Shown here: piece by piece, positions 47,444-57,385 of the stretch
How positions within the stretch are numbered: position 1 is the first letter of the stretch
Layout: each line of letters opens with the position of its first letter
Assembly: GCA_963732925.1 (NCBI GenBank)
Contig: CAVTBJ010000007.1
Location: 148,812-212,811 of the forward strand
Direction of reading: 5' to 3'
DNA length: 64,000 nucleotides
Source of the DNA: DASZRZ01 sp963732925
GTDB lineage: Bacteria > Acidobacteriota > Terriglobia > Terriglobales > Acidobacteriaceae
The notes under the pieces: generated by a model
Told to the model about the DNA's origin: nothing
Database searches by the model: none
Seen by the model: only the letters and a program-made list of their open reading frames with translations
Program-made: the position numbers and the translations under genes

Positions 47444-48579
47444 TTCTGTCCCGCCTTCCAGTCTTCCATTAGTTTCACGAAATCCTGGAACAGGTAGTGC
47501 GAATCGTGCGGCCCGGGAGAAGCTTCCGGGTGGTACTGCACGCTGAACAGCGGCATGCTGCGGTGGCGCAGGCCCTCCAGCGTGTTGTCGTTCAGATCAA
47601 TGTGGGTCAGCTCCACGTCACTGCGCGACAGCGAATCAGGATCGACCGCGAAGTTGTGATTATGCGCCGTGATCTCGATCTTCCCCGTGCGCAGTTGCTG
47701 GACAGGATGATTTCCGCCGTGGTGCCCGAACTTCAGCTTGTAGGTCTTCCCGCCCAGGGCCATGCCGATCAGTTGGTGCCCCAGGCAGATGCCGAACACC
47801 GGCACGCGCCCCGCCAGACGGCGGATGTTCTGGTGAGCGTAGGTCACCGGCTCCGGGTCGCCCGGACCGTTGGAGAGAAAAACTCCGTCCGGCTTCAGCG
47901 CCAGCACATCCTCCGCCTGCGTTTCTGCAGGAACCACCGTCACCCGGCAACCTTCGCTGGCCAGCTTGCGCAGGATGTTGTGCTTGATGCCGAAGTCGTA
48001 AGCCACCACGTTGAAGCGCGCTGGCTTGTCCTTCACGCCGACCACCTCGGTGGGTTCGTGCGACCGTTCGCCCGTCTCCCACACATAGCGCTGCGTGGTG
48101 GTGACCTGTTTCGCCAGATCCGTCCCCAGCATGCTCGGGATGGAGCGTGCCTTGGCCACCAGTTTTTCCGGATCGGTCTCAATCGAAGAGATCACGCCAC
48201 GCATGGCTCCATGATCGCGCAGATGACGCACCAGAGCCCGCGTGTCGATCTCCGCCAGCACGGGAATGCGGAATCGCTCCAGGTAACCCTCGGCGAGTTC
48301 CTGCGAACGCCAGTTGGAGCTGATGGGAGAAAACTCGCGGACCACCAGGCCTTCGATAAACGGACGAGTGGACTCGCTGTCTTCGGGGTTGGTTCCGTAA
48401 TTTCCGATTTCAGGATTCGTCAGAACGACGATCTGCCCGGCATAGGAAGGATCTGTGAAAATCTCCTGATAGCCGGTGATGCTGGTATTAAAAACAACTT
48501 CCCCGTAACACTCGCCTTTGGCTCCAAAACCTTTGCCGCGGAAGATTCGCCCGTCTTCCAAGGCAAGAATTGCTTGCAT
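47440..48579 (-). CDS. carA: Carbamoyl-phosphate synthase small subunit
   Basis: 379 residues. The glutamine amidotransferase triad is complete: C265 (FGICLGHQ), H350 and E352 (QYHPEASPGP). NPEIGNYGTN and LSNGPGDPE are conserved CarA stretches. It releases ammonia from glutamine for CarB. The frame is unbroken, unlike carB. It is first in the order carA-dinB-carB, with a 4-nt overlap to the dinB-family gene. Confidence 0.95.
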   Translation of the reverse strand: MQAILALEDGRIFRGKGFGAKGECYGEVVFNTSITGYQEIFTDPSYAGQIVVLTNPEIGNYGTNPEDSESTRPFIEGLVVREFSPISSNWRSQELAEGYLERFRIPVLAEIDTRALVRHLRDHGAMRGVISSIETDPEKLVAKARSIPSMLGTDLAKQVTTTQRYVWETGERSHEPTEVVGVKDKPARFNVVAYDFGIKHNILRKLASEGCRVTVVPAETQAEDVLALKPDGVFLSNGPGDPEPVTYAHQNIRRLAGRVPVFGICLGHQLIGMALGGKTYKLKFGHHGGNHPVQQLRTGKIEITAHNHNFAVDPDSLSRSDVELTHIDLNDNTLEGLRHRSMPLFSVQYHPEASPGPHDSHYLFQDFVKLMEDWKAGQK

Positions 48580-48663
48580 TGCTGCTCCCGGGGGTGGATT
48601 TTAGCAATTTTATCAGAACCGGCCTTCCCGCAGGAGGTGAGATCGCCTCAAAAAAGTCGCCTT

Positions 48664-49224
48664 TTAGTGCAGAAGACCTAGCTTTTCCACAGGCCAGTAG
48701 GAAAACACGGCCTTGCCGTAGACCAGGTTTCTGGCCACCGGCCCAAAATCGCGGCTGTCGCTGGAAGCGCTGCGATGGTCTCCCAGCACGAAATAATAGC
48801 CTTCCGGAACCACCGTTTCCGGATACGAGCGTGCATCCAGGAATCGCAGCGGCACGTAAGGTTCGTAGATGGCGTACCCATTCACGTACACGCGTCCATC
48901 GTCGATGCGAACCCGGTCGCCGCCCACGGCAATCACCCGTTTGATGTAGCTCTTGGAAGGATCGCGAGGGTAGCGGAACACCACAATGTCCCCCCGCGAA
49001 ATCGCCTCAAAATGGTAGACGAACTTGTTGACGAAGATGCGCTCCTGGTCGCTGAGACCGGGAAGCATGCTGGTGCCTTCGACCTTCACTGGCTGATACA
49101 GAAAAACGATGATAAAACCTGAAATAAAAAGGGAAATCAGCAGGTCACGCATCCACGCAACCACCACTGTGCCCATGCCGCGCTGCGCTTTCGGATTGTC
49201 AGGCAGGGGGCGCTCGTCCAACAT
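48664..49224 (-). CDS. lepB: Signal peptidase I
   Basis: 186 residues, one or two N-terminal membrane spans (about 25-43), then the periplasmic domain with catalytic S52 (EGTSMLPGL) and general-base K95 (SYIKRVIAVGGD), and GDHRSASSDSRDFG near the end. It removes signal peptides from exported proteins. ATG 49224 is chosen from family length; a TATAAT hexamer lies only 16 bp upstream, so the mRNA may be nearly leaderless. The frame upstream of this ATG has no similarity to LepB. Confidence 0.92.
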   Translation of the reverse strand: MLDERPLPDNPKAQRGMGTVVVAWMRDLLISLFISGFIIVFLYQPVKVEGTSMLPGLSDQERIFVNKFVYHFEAISRGDIVVFRYPRDPSKSYIKRVIAVGGDRVRIDDGRVYVNGYAIYEPYVPLRFLDARSYPETVVPEGYYFVLGDHRSASSDSRDFGPVARNLVYGKAVFSYWPVEKLGLLH

Positions 49225-49239
49225 GGTGCAACCAGAACT

Positions 49240-49245
49240 ATTATA
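49240..49245 (-). promoter_or_regulatory. Candidate -10 element of lepB
   Basis: TATAAT on the minus strand, 15 bases before the lepB ATG. The -35 region 17 nt further is poor (GCACGC). If used, the leader would be under about 10 nt. Confidence 0.4.
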
Positions 49246-49353
49246 GCGGGTTCCCATCCGGAGCGTGCCCCGCCAGGCAGTCCCGCGTTGAAATCCTCCG
49301 GCTTGCGCCCGAGTTGCAAGAAACACCACAGCAACCTATCGGTTACAATCTCA

Positions 49354-49389
49354 CCGAGGTTTCCCGAGGTTTTGCCCCCCCCGAGGTTT
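49354..49389. repeat. Three copies of CCGAGGTTT
   Basis: Identical 9-mers at 49354-49362, 49364-49372 and 49381-49389, separated by short C-rich spacers. They lie upstream of a weak 49.3-49.65 kb open frame. Confidence 0.45.
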
Positions 49390-49870
49390 GCCGGAGGAAG
49401 CGACTTTCCATTCGGGTGCTGCTGGTATTGCTGACGGTTGTGGTGTTCGCGCAGGGAGATGTGCCCGCTCATCACAGCACTGCTCCGGAAAAAGGGGGGA
49501 AGTTAGCTCCCATTCTGGCCGCTGAGCAACTGCTCGGTCCGGAGTTCCAGTATCCGATCCAGAAAACCGCCTATGAAATGGCCGCCACAGTTGGAGAACT
49601 TAGGGGCCTCTTCATAGTGGCGAACACCAACCCGACGGAATTTCGGTAAGCGCCCCTTCGAGGCTAAGCCGACCGTGGGTTGACGAAGCTGACAACCCAC
49701 ACTAGTATACGTGCTCAATTGCGCATCGGCGGGGAGGACGGGAAGCGATCCCTGTTTTCCACAGGCAGTGGAAAACCTAAAGACCGGCTGGAACGGCTCG
49801 CTTCCTCCAGATGAAATTGGCATGCTCACCCCGCTGTCCGCAAAACATCCTCTAAACACCAGAAAACAAA
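49390..49870. other. Intergenic region between lepB and the TPR gene
   Basis: About 480 bases. A plus-strand frame ending at 49649 contains a basic then hydrophobic stretch (RVLLVLLTVVVFAQG) and could be a small exported protein, but start and family are unclear. AT-rich bases around 49,690-49,870 may hold the promoter of the next gene. Confidence 0.35.
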
Positions 49871-50449
49871 ATGGTTAAAAAATCCAACGGACGCGCAGTG
49901 AAGATGGCGAAGCCCACCCGGCAAGCCGTTTCTCCGGAAAAAAGCCCAGATTTTCGACATGCTGTGGAAAACTACCAGCAGGCGTTGAAGTTGCTGCAGG
50001 AGCGCAAGTTTGAACGTGCCAAGACCCTGTTCCAGAAGGTGATTGCCAGCACGGCGCACGAGTTGTCCGACCGCGCCGCCGTGCATATGGCAACCTGCGA
50101 ACAGCACCTGAGCCGCAGCAGCACCAGTTTTAAGACCCCGGAAGAACACTACGACTACGCGGTTTCGCTGATGAATGTGGGCGAGTTCGTGGGCGCGCGC
50201 GAGCACTTGGACAAGATCTTGAAGCAATCCCCCAAGGCCGACTATGGCTGGTACGGCATGGGAGTTCTGGAATGCCTTACCGGCCACTCGGAAGACGCGC
50301 TCAAGGCTCTCACCGAGGCCATCCGCCTGAATCCGGCCACTCGCTTTCAGGCGCGCAACGACTCGGATTTGAAAAACCTGATGGACGATCCTCGCTTTAC
50401 GGAGTTGATCTATCCCGAACCGAATACGGACTCGGGGGCGCAGGAGTGA
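49871..50449 (+). CDS. TPR-containing protein
   Basis: 192 residues, no signal peptide, basic N-terminus. Repeats are ALKLLQERKFERAKTLFQKV, VSLMNVGEFVGAREHLDKI and GVLECLTGHSEDALKALTEA, then the RFQARNDSDLKNL C-terminus typical of small TPR proteins with a terminal TPR-end motif (DPRFTELI). Function unknown. It stands 21 bp before yvcK and is probably co-transcribed with it. Confidence 0.75.
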   Translation: MVKKSNGRAVKMAKPTRQAVSPEKSPDFRHAVENYQQALKLLQERKFERAKTLFQKVIASTAHELSDRAAVHMATCEQHLSRSSTSFKTPEEHYDYAVSLMNVGEFVGAREHLDKILKQSPKADYGWYGMGVLECLTGHSEDALKALTEAIRLNPATRFQARNDSDLKNLMDDPRFTELIYPEPNTDSGAQE

Positions 50450-50470
50450 AGCTGTGAGCCGGCGGGGAGT

Positions 50471-51577
50471 ATGTTGACTGCGGAGAGGCAATCCGGGAGC
50501 CGGCCCGAAGCTGCGAAGGGGACGTCTGCTTCAACCGTGAAGGGCCATGGACTGCGGGTGGTCGCGATCGGGGGCGGAACCGGGCTTTCCACCCTCTTGC
50601 GGGGCTTGAAGAGCTACGTCTCGCGGGCGGGCGCCGCGGAGTCCCCAGGTCCGTGCATTCGCGAACTGACGGGGATTGTTACCGTCAGCGACGATGGCGG
50701 CTCCAGCGGCCGCCTGCGCAAGGAACTGAAGCTGCTGCCTCCGGGCGATGTCCGCAACTGCATCGTCGCCCTTTCCGAAGACGAAGCCCTCCTCTCCCAT
50801 CTGTTCCAGTACCGCTTCCGCGGCCAGACCGCGCTTGCCGGCCACAGCTTTGGCAACCTGTTTCTGGCTGCGCTCACCGGAGTGACCGGAGACTTCGCCG
50901 AGGCAGTGCGGCTCTCTTCGGAAATTCTGGCCACCCGCGGCCACATCTACCCCGCAACCACCAGCGATGTCGAACTTGAGGGCATCATGGACGATGGCAG
51001 CCGCGTCCGTGGAGAGACCAGCATTACGAACAGCAAAAGGCGGGTTGTGCGCCTCGAACTGGTGCCTCCCAACGCAGAGCCGTTGCCGGAAACCCTGGAC
51101 GCCATCCGCCGCGCCGACCTGATTACCCTGGGCCCGGGCTCCCTGTTCACCAGCCTGATTCCCAATATCCTGGTCGAAGGCATTGCCGAGGCCATCGCTG
51201 CTTCGCCGGCGGTCAAGGTTTACGTCTGCAATCTCATGACGCAGGCGAACGAGAGCCTGGGATTGAGCGCGGCAGATCATATCCGCGCCATCTACGCGCA
51301 CTCCGGGCGTCCTGTCCTTCAGTTTGCGCTGGTGAACCGGAAGCAGGCTTCCGACGAGTTGCGCGCCAAGTACGCGCTGGAAGCCTCCACGCAGATCGTG
51401 GTCGACGAAGAAGAGATTCTTGCCCTCGGCGTGCAGCCGGTTTTCGGCGACTACCTGCAGGAGGACCGGGGCGTGGCCCGGCACGATACCGAGCGGGTGG
51501 CGAGGGACCTGCTGTGGCTGGCTGAGAAACGACGGTATCCCTTGCGGCCTCCAGCGTTGTCAGGGCATGGAGCCTAG
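50471..51577 (+). CDS. yvcK: YvcK/CofD-family protein (gluconeogenesis factor)
   Basis: 368 residues. AIGGGTGLSTLLRGLK and VSDDGGSSGRLRKEL near the N-terminus, GHSFGNLFLAAL, LITLGPGSLFTSLIPN and a NLMTQANES motif are the YvcK hallmarks. YvcK binds UDP-sugars and controls cell-wall precursor supply and carbon balance; the CofD-like fold is related to 2-phospho-L-lactate transferase. The ATG at 50471 has GGGGAG upstream. It is paired with a TPR gene, and not with the usual rapZ-whiA partners. Confidence 0.92.
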   Translation: MLTAERQSGSRPEAAKGTSASTVKGHGLRVVAIGGGTGLSTLLRGLKSYVSRAGAAESPGPCIRELTGIVTVSDDGGSSGRLRKELKLLPPGDVRNCIVALSEDEALLSHLFQYRFRGQTALAGHSFGNLFLAALTGVTGDFAEAVRLSSEILATRGHIYPATTSDVELEGIMDDGSRVRGETSITNSKRRVVRLELVPPNAEPLPETLDAIRRADLITLGPGSLFTSLIPNILVEGIAEAIAASPAVKVYVCNLMTQANESLGLSAADHIRAIYAHSGRPVLQFALVNRKQASDELRAKYALEASTQIVVDEEEILALGVQPVFGDYLQEDRGVARHDTERVARDLLWLAEKRRYPLRPPALSGHGA

Positions 51578-52589
51578 ACACATGCTTGCGGTCTCTTCCC
51601 GCGCAGCTCTAGCGAGTGAAAAAAAAACAACTTAGGATGAGTCTCTCGTTCCGTAAATAAATTCATATGCTAGAGCAGCAGAGGAGTTAATTGCCCAGAA
51701 AACCTTCGAGCGCTCGCTCAAACCTCGCTCCGGATGGCGGACCTGTACCTGAATGAGGCAGCGCGATGCGTTCCGTACGGGTGCCCGTCGTAGAATTTGC
51801 CATTGTAGCGGTCTGAGCAGCTGAAAGTTGAGTCAGGTGATAGATTTCTAGCTCAATCAACTTCTTGAGTACATTTCTATGCGTAGGCTGTCTCAAGGCA
51901 CGGTTGCTCGGAAATCTGGGCCTCTGTGGGCTGTCCTGCCAACGCAAAGAATAGCTGTGAGCTCATCGCTCAAACTCTCAGGTGTGGGCAGGTAGGCAAG
52001 CAAGAGAACCGCGGGGTGTCGGTGAAGTTTGTTACCCGAGCACGGCGGAAGCGAAGACTGCGCATCGCTTGGCGTCTGTACTTACCAGAAGTCTGGACGC
52101 AGGACAGGAAGCGGAGAAAGGTCGCGGGCATCCGGTACCTGCCTGACCAGGAGACGCCATGGTTTAAAAGATTCAAAACCGCGACTGTTCGCAATGGATG
52201 AATCGGCAGGAACTGTTTGAACAAGAGCGGAAGGAACTGCCTGAGCTGCCGAATCTTCTCCTGGCGATGTCGAAGGGCTGGGAGATTGAGGCGCAAGGAA
52301 TGTGCAAAATGAAACTTATCGCTGGCATCGCGTTCTCTCGGATTCTGCCCAATCTTAGGATTGAGCACAGAGCTGGTACTGTAGGTTAGAGGACTGCTCC
52401 GGTGGCCACTTCGCAAACTGGTGCGGCTTAACGACTGCGGCCGCGATGGCGTCGATGTAGTGACGGAGCAGCAGCAAACGCGTGACACAGCCTTCTATAC
52501 GAAGAACAGATACCGTGGTGCAAGCTGCCATTGATGCTTGTTCAATAGGATGACGGTTGACGCAACTCTCGATATGCGAATGCAATAGG
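51578..52589. other. Degraded, lower-GC region
   Basis: About 1 kb of short overlapping frames, lower GC than upstream and no intact gene. A minus-strand frame (51687-51947) has a plausible helix but no recognisable domain. Plus-strand 52029-52140 may be a transposase scrap (separate entry). It marks the boundary between housekeeping genes and the polysaccharide locus. Confidence 0.4.
52029..52140 (+). mobile_element. Possible IS701-type transposase fragment
   Basis: The frame reads LRIAWRLYLPEVWTQDRKR and then KVAGI, close to the RLYLPxxWxxDxxRxxxAGI segment of IS701-family DDE transposases. No other transposase block, terminal inverted repeat or target duplication was found, so this is at most a relic. 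Confidence 0.35.
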
Positions 52590-53822
52590 TACAACGACTG
52601 GAGCTGAAGGCAATCAGGCTTATTTTGTGTCCTCGATGACGACTACACAGCAGCGCAAATTATCCTCGGAGCAGGAGCAATCGTTGAAGGTTGGGGATGA
52701 TAGGCTTCACCTATGGCACGGTGGTTACTTCTTCTGACGGAACAAAGGCTCTGTTAACTTTCCCCGAACTGCAGGCGTTTACGATCCTGTTGTCAGCAAC
52801 ATAGAGTTCAATGCTGCCGAAAGAAAACATCGGATTTAGCAAGGATTGCTAGCTGACGTGTCGGCCTTATGATACGGAAATGGTCTGGAGTATTCTCTAT
52901 GGGAAAACGTCCTTTTCTCTGGGTTTGCAGGTCTCTGCATCGAACTGCGGGGATGACTGAGTGACGCACTAGCAGCTAACCAGTGGAACCAGTTTAGGAA
53001 CGTGTCATTGCGCTAAAATGGCGCAAGAGCAACTCGACACATGTGCTGAAAATCACGGGTATGCGGGACAGAACACATTTGAAGATTGTGATTTCAGCGC
53101 CAACGACTCTACACCCGACCGCAGCCGTCTATCTGGGCACCTCTGGCACGTATGGTCCTCTTAGCAATTTACTTTGAGAACACGACTGTTCAGGGCGGAA
53201 AAGTGGGCGTTCAATTAGATGGAGTGGGGAGTGTACTTTTCTTTGGGAACTCATTTCGAACGGGTATAAAAGGGGCATTTTCGGGTCACGCACAACGGAA
53301 TAATGGGACACGCCTCGAGAAACGCTGCAATCACAATTAAGAACTCGTATTTTGATGCCAGGAGTGGCGTGGATTCAGGGCAAGGGATTCTTGCTCCAAG
53401 TAGAAGATGGATTCGCCTCAGTGGGTTTCGATGACAATCTCATCTTCTCCAACCCTGATAGCGTCATCAAGGTGACTAACGGCTCGCCAACCATTACCGC
53501 CCACAACAACCGGCGCAGTGGTGATCTCTCTACTTCGTTGCAGTCGACAATGGTGCCCCGAATCGCCGCCTCGACACGCATTACCGTCGGGGGAAATGAG
53601 GTCGTCATTGTCGACACGTCACCAAAAGCGATACAGACAATCAACAGTTACTTGTTACCGGGAGAGACCGTGACTTTTGTGGCGAAAAGGGGAGCGGTGC
53701 GATTTGCTGTTGGTGGCAATCTTAGCCTTGGCAGCCACCATTCCCCATTGACGCTTGCGGATGGTGACACGATCACGTTTATCCGAGTTGATTCTGGATA
53801 TGTTATTTCCGCGTTGCTGTAG
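52590..53822 (+). pseudogene. Broken right-handed beta-helix (pectate-lyase-like) protein
   Basis: Several frames together read like a parallel beta-helix: AAQIILGAGAIVEGWG, LWENVLFSGFAGLCIEL, GQNTFEDCDFSANDS, ENTTVQGGKVGVQLDGVG, AAITIKNSYFDARSGVDSG, and an intact last part (53352-53822) with FDDNLIFSNPDSVIKV and a final beta-rich TITFIRVDSGYVISALL. At least five frame changes and several stops separate them, so no functional protein is encoded as read. Such proteins cleave or bind polysaccharide, fitting the glycan locus that follows. Confidence 0.55.
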
Positions 53823-54095
53823 CAGCCAAAACACGGCTCCCCTTCAGAAAGATTTCTTGAAAACGCCGGAAGCGCCGCAGGGCAGCAACTCTGGAACCAT
53901 CCACCTCCACGCGCGTGCGATCAAGGATTCTCCCTGCGCGCAGGCATTCCACAGACCCGCTCTCCCCCCTCTGAATGAGCGACTTTCAGCCTACCTCTAA
54001 CGTCAGGCGACGTCAGTCCTCAATTGAAGTCCACGCAAACGCAAGCACTCGGAAATTCGAAATCGCACCAACAGCATAAGCACCTGTCACAGCGG

Positions 54096-55140
54096 TTATA
54101 AGACAACGGCGATCTTGCGATGCAATTGATGTCGTGCCTGTAAGCTTACCCGTACCCACGGGGCCGGCATGTTCTTGGCGACTTCGATTTCCTCGAAGAC
54201 ACTGCTTTCTCTTGCCCCATGGACTTGCACCCAGGCGGCCATACGGCGAATGCCCTCTTCCCAGGGAAACTTTTGGGCGCATTCCGAATACCGACTGAGC
54301 CTTGGAATGATCGGAAAACGCGATCTGGACTTCGTTGCGCGGATCCAGGTAAGTGACACGGGATTCCATACCCATGGCTTGCGCCACGACAGCCGCGAGT
54401 TCATTGACCGTATAGGGCACATCGGCGCCTACGTTAAACACCTGATTCCGCGCCAGGGGATTCTCCACGCAGCCAGCGATGATTGGCGCCACGTCATCGA
54501 TGTGGGTAAACGCGCGCTGCTGCGTCCCATCTCCGAAGATGGTCATCGGCTCGCCTTTCAGCAACTGGTTCATGAAGATACCGACCACATTGCGATAGCG
54601 GTCGCCAATGTTCTGGTTCTCGCCATACACGTTGTGAGGCCGGAAAATCACATGATCCAGGCCGAAAATCTCATGGGTTACCTTCAGTTCCTGCTCGACG
54701 GAAAGCTTAGCAATTCCATAGGAATCTTCCGGCACCGGGATCATGCTCTCGTTCATCGGACACTGGCCAGCACCGTAGACCGCGATCGAAGAGGTGAATA
54801 TGAAACACTTCACGCCCGAATTCACAGAGGCGTTGATCAAGTTCACGGAGCCAATCAGGTTGTTATTGTAGTTGAAGCGCTTGATGAAATGGCTGAGCGC
54901 CTCGGCCGCATACGCCGCCAGGTGGTAAACGTAGTCGAACTGATATTGGCCAAACAGCCTATCAAGGAGCGCGTCGGTCGAGCACCGACGCTCAACAAAT
55001 TTTGCGCCCCGCGGTACGTTGTCAACAAAGCCGCCGCTCAGATCGTCCACCACGACAACCTGATGGCCCATACGCAGAAAGATGTCCGGCTACGTGTGCG
55101 CCCTGAAACCGGCACCAGCGGTCAGCAGTGAAGTCGGCAT
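54096..55140 (-). CDS. NAD-dependent sugar epimerase/dehydratase, three indels
   Basis: An extended SDR of about 345 residues once repaired. The N-terminus MPTSLLTAGAGF and AGHLLRMGHQVVVVDDLSGG forms the dinucleotide site; Tyr-x3-Lys is in SYGIAKLSVEQ; FRPHNVYG and VFNVGADVPYTVNELA match UDP-glucose 4-epimerase relatives. Indels lie near 55103 (-1), 55079 (+1) and 54261 (+1). ATG 55140 has GGAGG at 5 nt. It likely supplies an epimerised nucleotide sugar for the polysaccharide locus. Confidence 0.78.
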
Positions 55141-55551
55141 ACCATCCTCCATGGTAACCCTACAACGGAAAAGTAAGCTATCTCATAGGCTAGCAGATTC
55201 TAGTTCTGCATGCCATCATCGCGGTCTGGTGTATTCACCGGCTAGTGCCGGTGACAGACGGCTCTTAAAAATATTTTCGCCGGCCTCATTCGGTAGGCAG
55301 AGCAAGGGACAGGTTCCCTATGCTCCGCTGAACCCAGATCACATATGCCCGGTCCAAAATGTGAGGGAGATCCCGGACTCAGTCGGCGGGTTATTTTCCT
55401 CTTTCTGTGGCCGGCTCCTCCTCCTGCTGAGTGGCGGATGCAGATTTCTTAGGACCGGTGGATGATTCGAGGAACCTCGCACCATTTCTTTCATATGCTT
55501 GCAATCCAACCAGAAGGAGGGCCTTTGAGGCGTAGCCGTCGCGGGTCGGCG
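55141..55551. other. Intergenic region with a perfect 7-bp inverted repeat
   Basis: About 410 bases between the sugar-transferase and epimerase genes (both minus strand). CACCGGC-TAGT-GCCGGTG (55236-55253) is a perfect hairpin; no U-tract follows on either strand. An AT-rich stretch at 55,260-55,280 may include the epimerase promoter. No gene is supported. Confidence 0.4.
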
Positions 55552-57012
55552 CTAAATCCCACGCATCGCGAACACGAACGTATGCAGCAGGATAGCTACA
55601 TCCATAAAGAACCCGCGATTGCGCAGATAGTAAAGATCGTATTCCAGGTTTTCATGGATCTGGAAAGCGCGGTCAGCGCTGATTTGCCATAACCCGGTCA
55701 GGCCCGGTTTTACCTGCAGACGCTGCCTCTGCATGGGAGTGTACGTCTCCACGATGAAGGGCATTTCCGGTCGGGGCCCCACCAGCGACATTTCCCCTCG
55801 CAGCACATTCAGCAACTGCGGCAACTCATCCAGGCTCGTGCGACGCAGGAAGCGCCCGATGGGCGTGATTCTCGGGTCCCGGCACTCCTTCGGGGAATAC
55901 TCATAGGTGGGAGAATCTGCATACATGGTGCGGAATTTGAACAGGTCGAATAAGCTGCCGTTTTGCCCCACGCGCTTCTGAATAAACAGCACCGGGCCGG
56001 GAGAATCCAGCCGGATCAGAAGCGTGACCGCAACCCACAGCGGCGCAATCAGCAGCAGTAACACTGCCCCTAGGAGAATGTCGAAGATGCGCTTCCCATA
56101 CTGATAAATGGAGCGTTCCGTGGGACTGCCAAAGGAAGCCAGAAGCAGACCGTCAATGTCGGCGTGTTCCACCCAGAGGTCGGAAGGCATGTTGCTGGGA
56201 ATAAATGCCACATGCACGCCGGCATTGCTGGCTTCATTCAATATCGCCAGGAACTTCTCCCGCTGGAGCGAAGGGACCGCAATCACTACCATGCCGGCGC
56301 CATATTCCTGCAGCAGTTCCTTGGTGAGCGGTCCGCGAACGATCGCCACCGAGTGCTCGCGCTTGTAGGCCGACTCGTAAACCCGCTCCCCGGCGAGTGC
56401 GGGATTTTCATCCACCAGCGCCACCGGCTCAAGGCCTAGCTTCGGCGATCGCGAGAGCGCTCCAAATACCCTGCGGCCGCTATAACCGGCGCCGTAGATC
56501 ACAACCTTGCGCACGCCAACCCCGCGGGCATGCAGCCCTCGGACGGTGGAATAGGCAAGTTGCTTTTCCGCAATCACTGCCAGAACCACCAGACCGGAAG
56601 TCACAGTCAGAAATTCTACCGAAGAGAAGTGGACTAACAGCAGGGTGGTGGCCAGGAGCAGCAGATACATCTGCGCGGATACTCGCAGAATTCTTTCCGT
56701 TTCCTTGACCCGGAGGAGACTGTTGCCCGGATGATAGGCCCCTTCGCGGTCCAACATGAGCAGAAAAAGCAGCCCTACCGCCCAGATCGCGACATGGGAG
56801 AACTGCTGGCCCCGGGCGGGAAAAAATCGGTAGCAAATAAGAATCGAACCGGTCACGGTGAACAGGTCAGCTACCCGTTCGAAAAATGTCAGCGTGACTT
56901 CAAATCGCCGCGAGATCCGGGGTTTCGCACCCGCGGATGCGACGTCTTCCAGCGCAGCGGAAACTTGGTTCGCCAGAGAAGGGTTCTGATCGACTTGCGT
57001 GATGGTGCCCAC
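55552..57012 (-). CDS. Polyprenyl-phosphate sugar-1-phosphate transferase (exopolysaccharide initiation)
   Basis: 486 residues. Four hydrophobic segments, a CoA-binding-like Rossmann domain (VVIYGAGYSGRRVFGALS), a fifth span (about 310-335) and the C-terminal bacterial sugar transferase domain: KRVGQNGSLFDLFKFRTM, TSLDELPQLLNVL, GEMSLVGPRPEMP and KPGLTGLWQI. It loads the first sugar phosphate onto undecaprenyl phosphate in the inner membrane. The start is a GTG preceded by AGGAGG. Intact, unlike its neighbours. Confidence 0.92.
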   Translation of the reverse strand: MGTITQVDQNPSLANQVSAALEDVASAGAKPRISRRFEVTLTFFERVADLFTVTGSILICYRFFPARGQQFSHVAIWAVGLLFLLMLDREGAYHPGNSLLRVKETERILRVSAQMYLLLLATTLLLVHFSSVEFLTVTSGLVVLAVIAEKQLAYSTVRGLHARGVGVRKVVIYGAGYSGRRVFGALSRSPKLGLEPVALVDENPALAGERVYESAYKREHSVAIVRGPLTKELLQEYGAGMVVIAVPSLQREKFLAILNEASNAGVHVAFIPSNMPSDLWVEHADIDGLLLASFGSPTERSIYQYGKRIFDILLGAVLLLLIAPLWVAVTLLIRLDSPGPVLFIQKRVGQNGSLFDLFKFRTMYADSPTYEYSPKECRDPRITPIGRFLRRTSLDELPQLLNVLRGEMSLVGPRPEMPFIVETYTPMQRQRLQVKPGLTGLWQISADRAFQIHENLEYDLYYLRNRGFFMDVAILLHTFVFAMRGI

Positions 57013-57385
57013 CTGGAGTCCTCCTGGCTAGCTTAAACCAGCAACATCATTTATGCACACCCGCCGCTGTCTCAACACCTAGAACAGCACTAGGCAGAAG
57101 CCAACAGGTCGAGGGAGTGAGTCTAACACCGCTTAACGCCTACTACCCTGCCTCGCAAACACCGCAGGCCGCTAAACGCGCAACTTGCGGGCCGGCCGTT
57201 TTCACGCATCCTCTTGTCCGGCTCATCTCTGCCCGCTATCTGCCGAATCGTATTGCTCGTCCCCCAAACCGCGCTCGTCGGCAAAGCGCCACAAGCTGAG
57301 AACTACAACCTCGTTCAAATGTCGGGATCCAATTTCCATTGCCATCCTTACGGGTCTCCTGATGGACAGTGCCGGAACCTGGAAT
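57013..57385. other. Intergenic region without a supported gene
   Basis: About 370 bases between two minus-strand genes. Short frames only, with no domain-like sequence, ribosome site or convincing hairpin. It may contain the promoter of the sugar-transferase gene. Confidence 0.35.
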
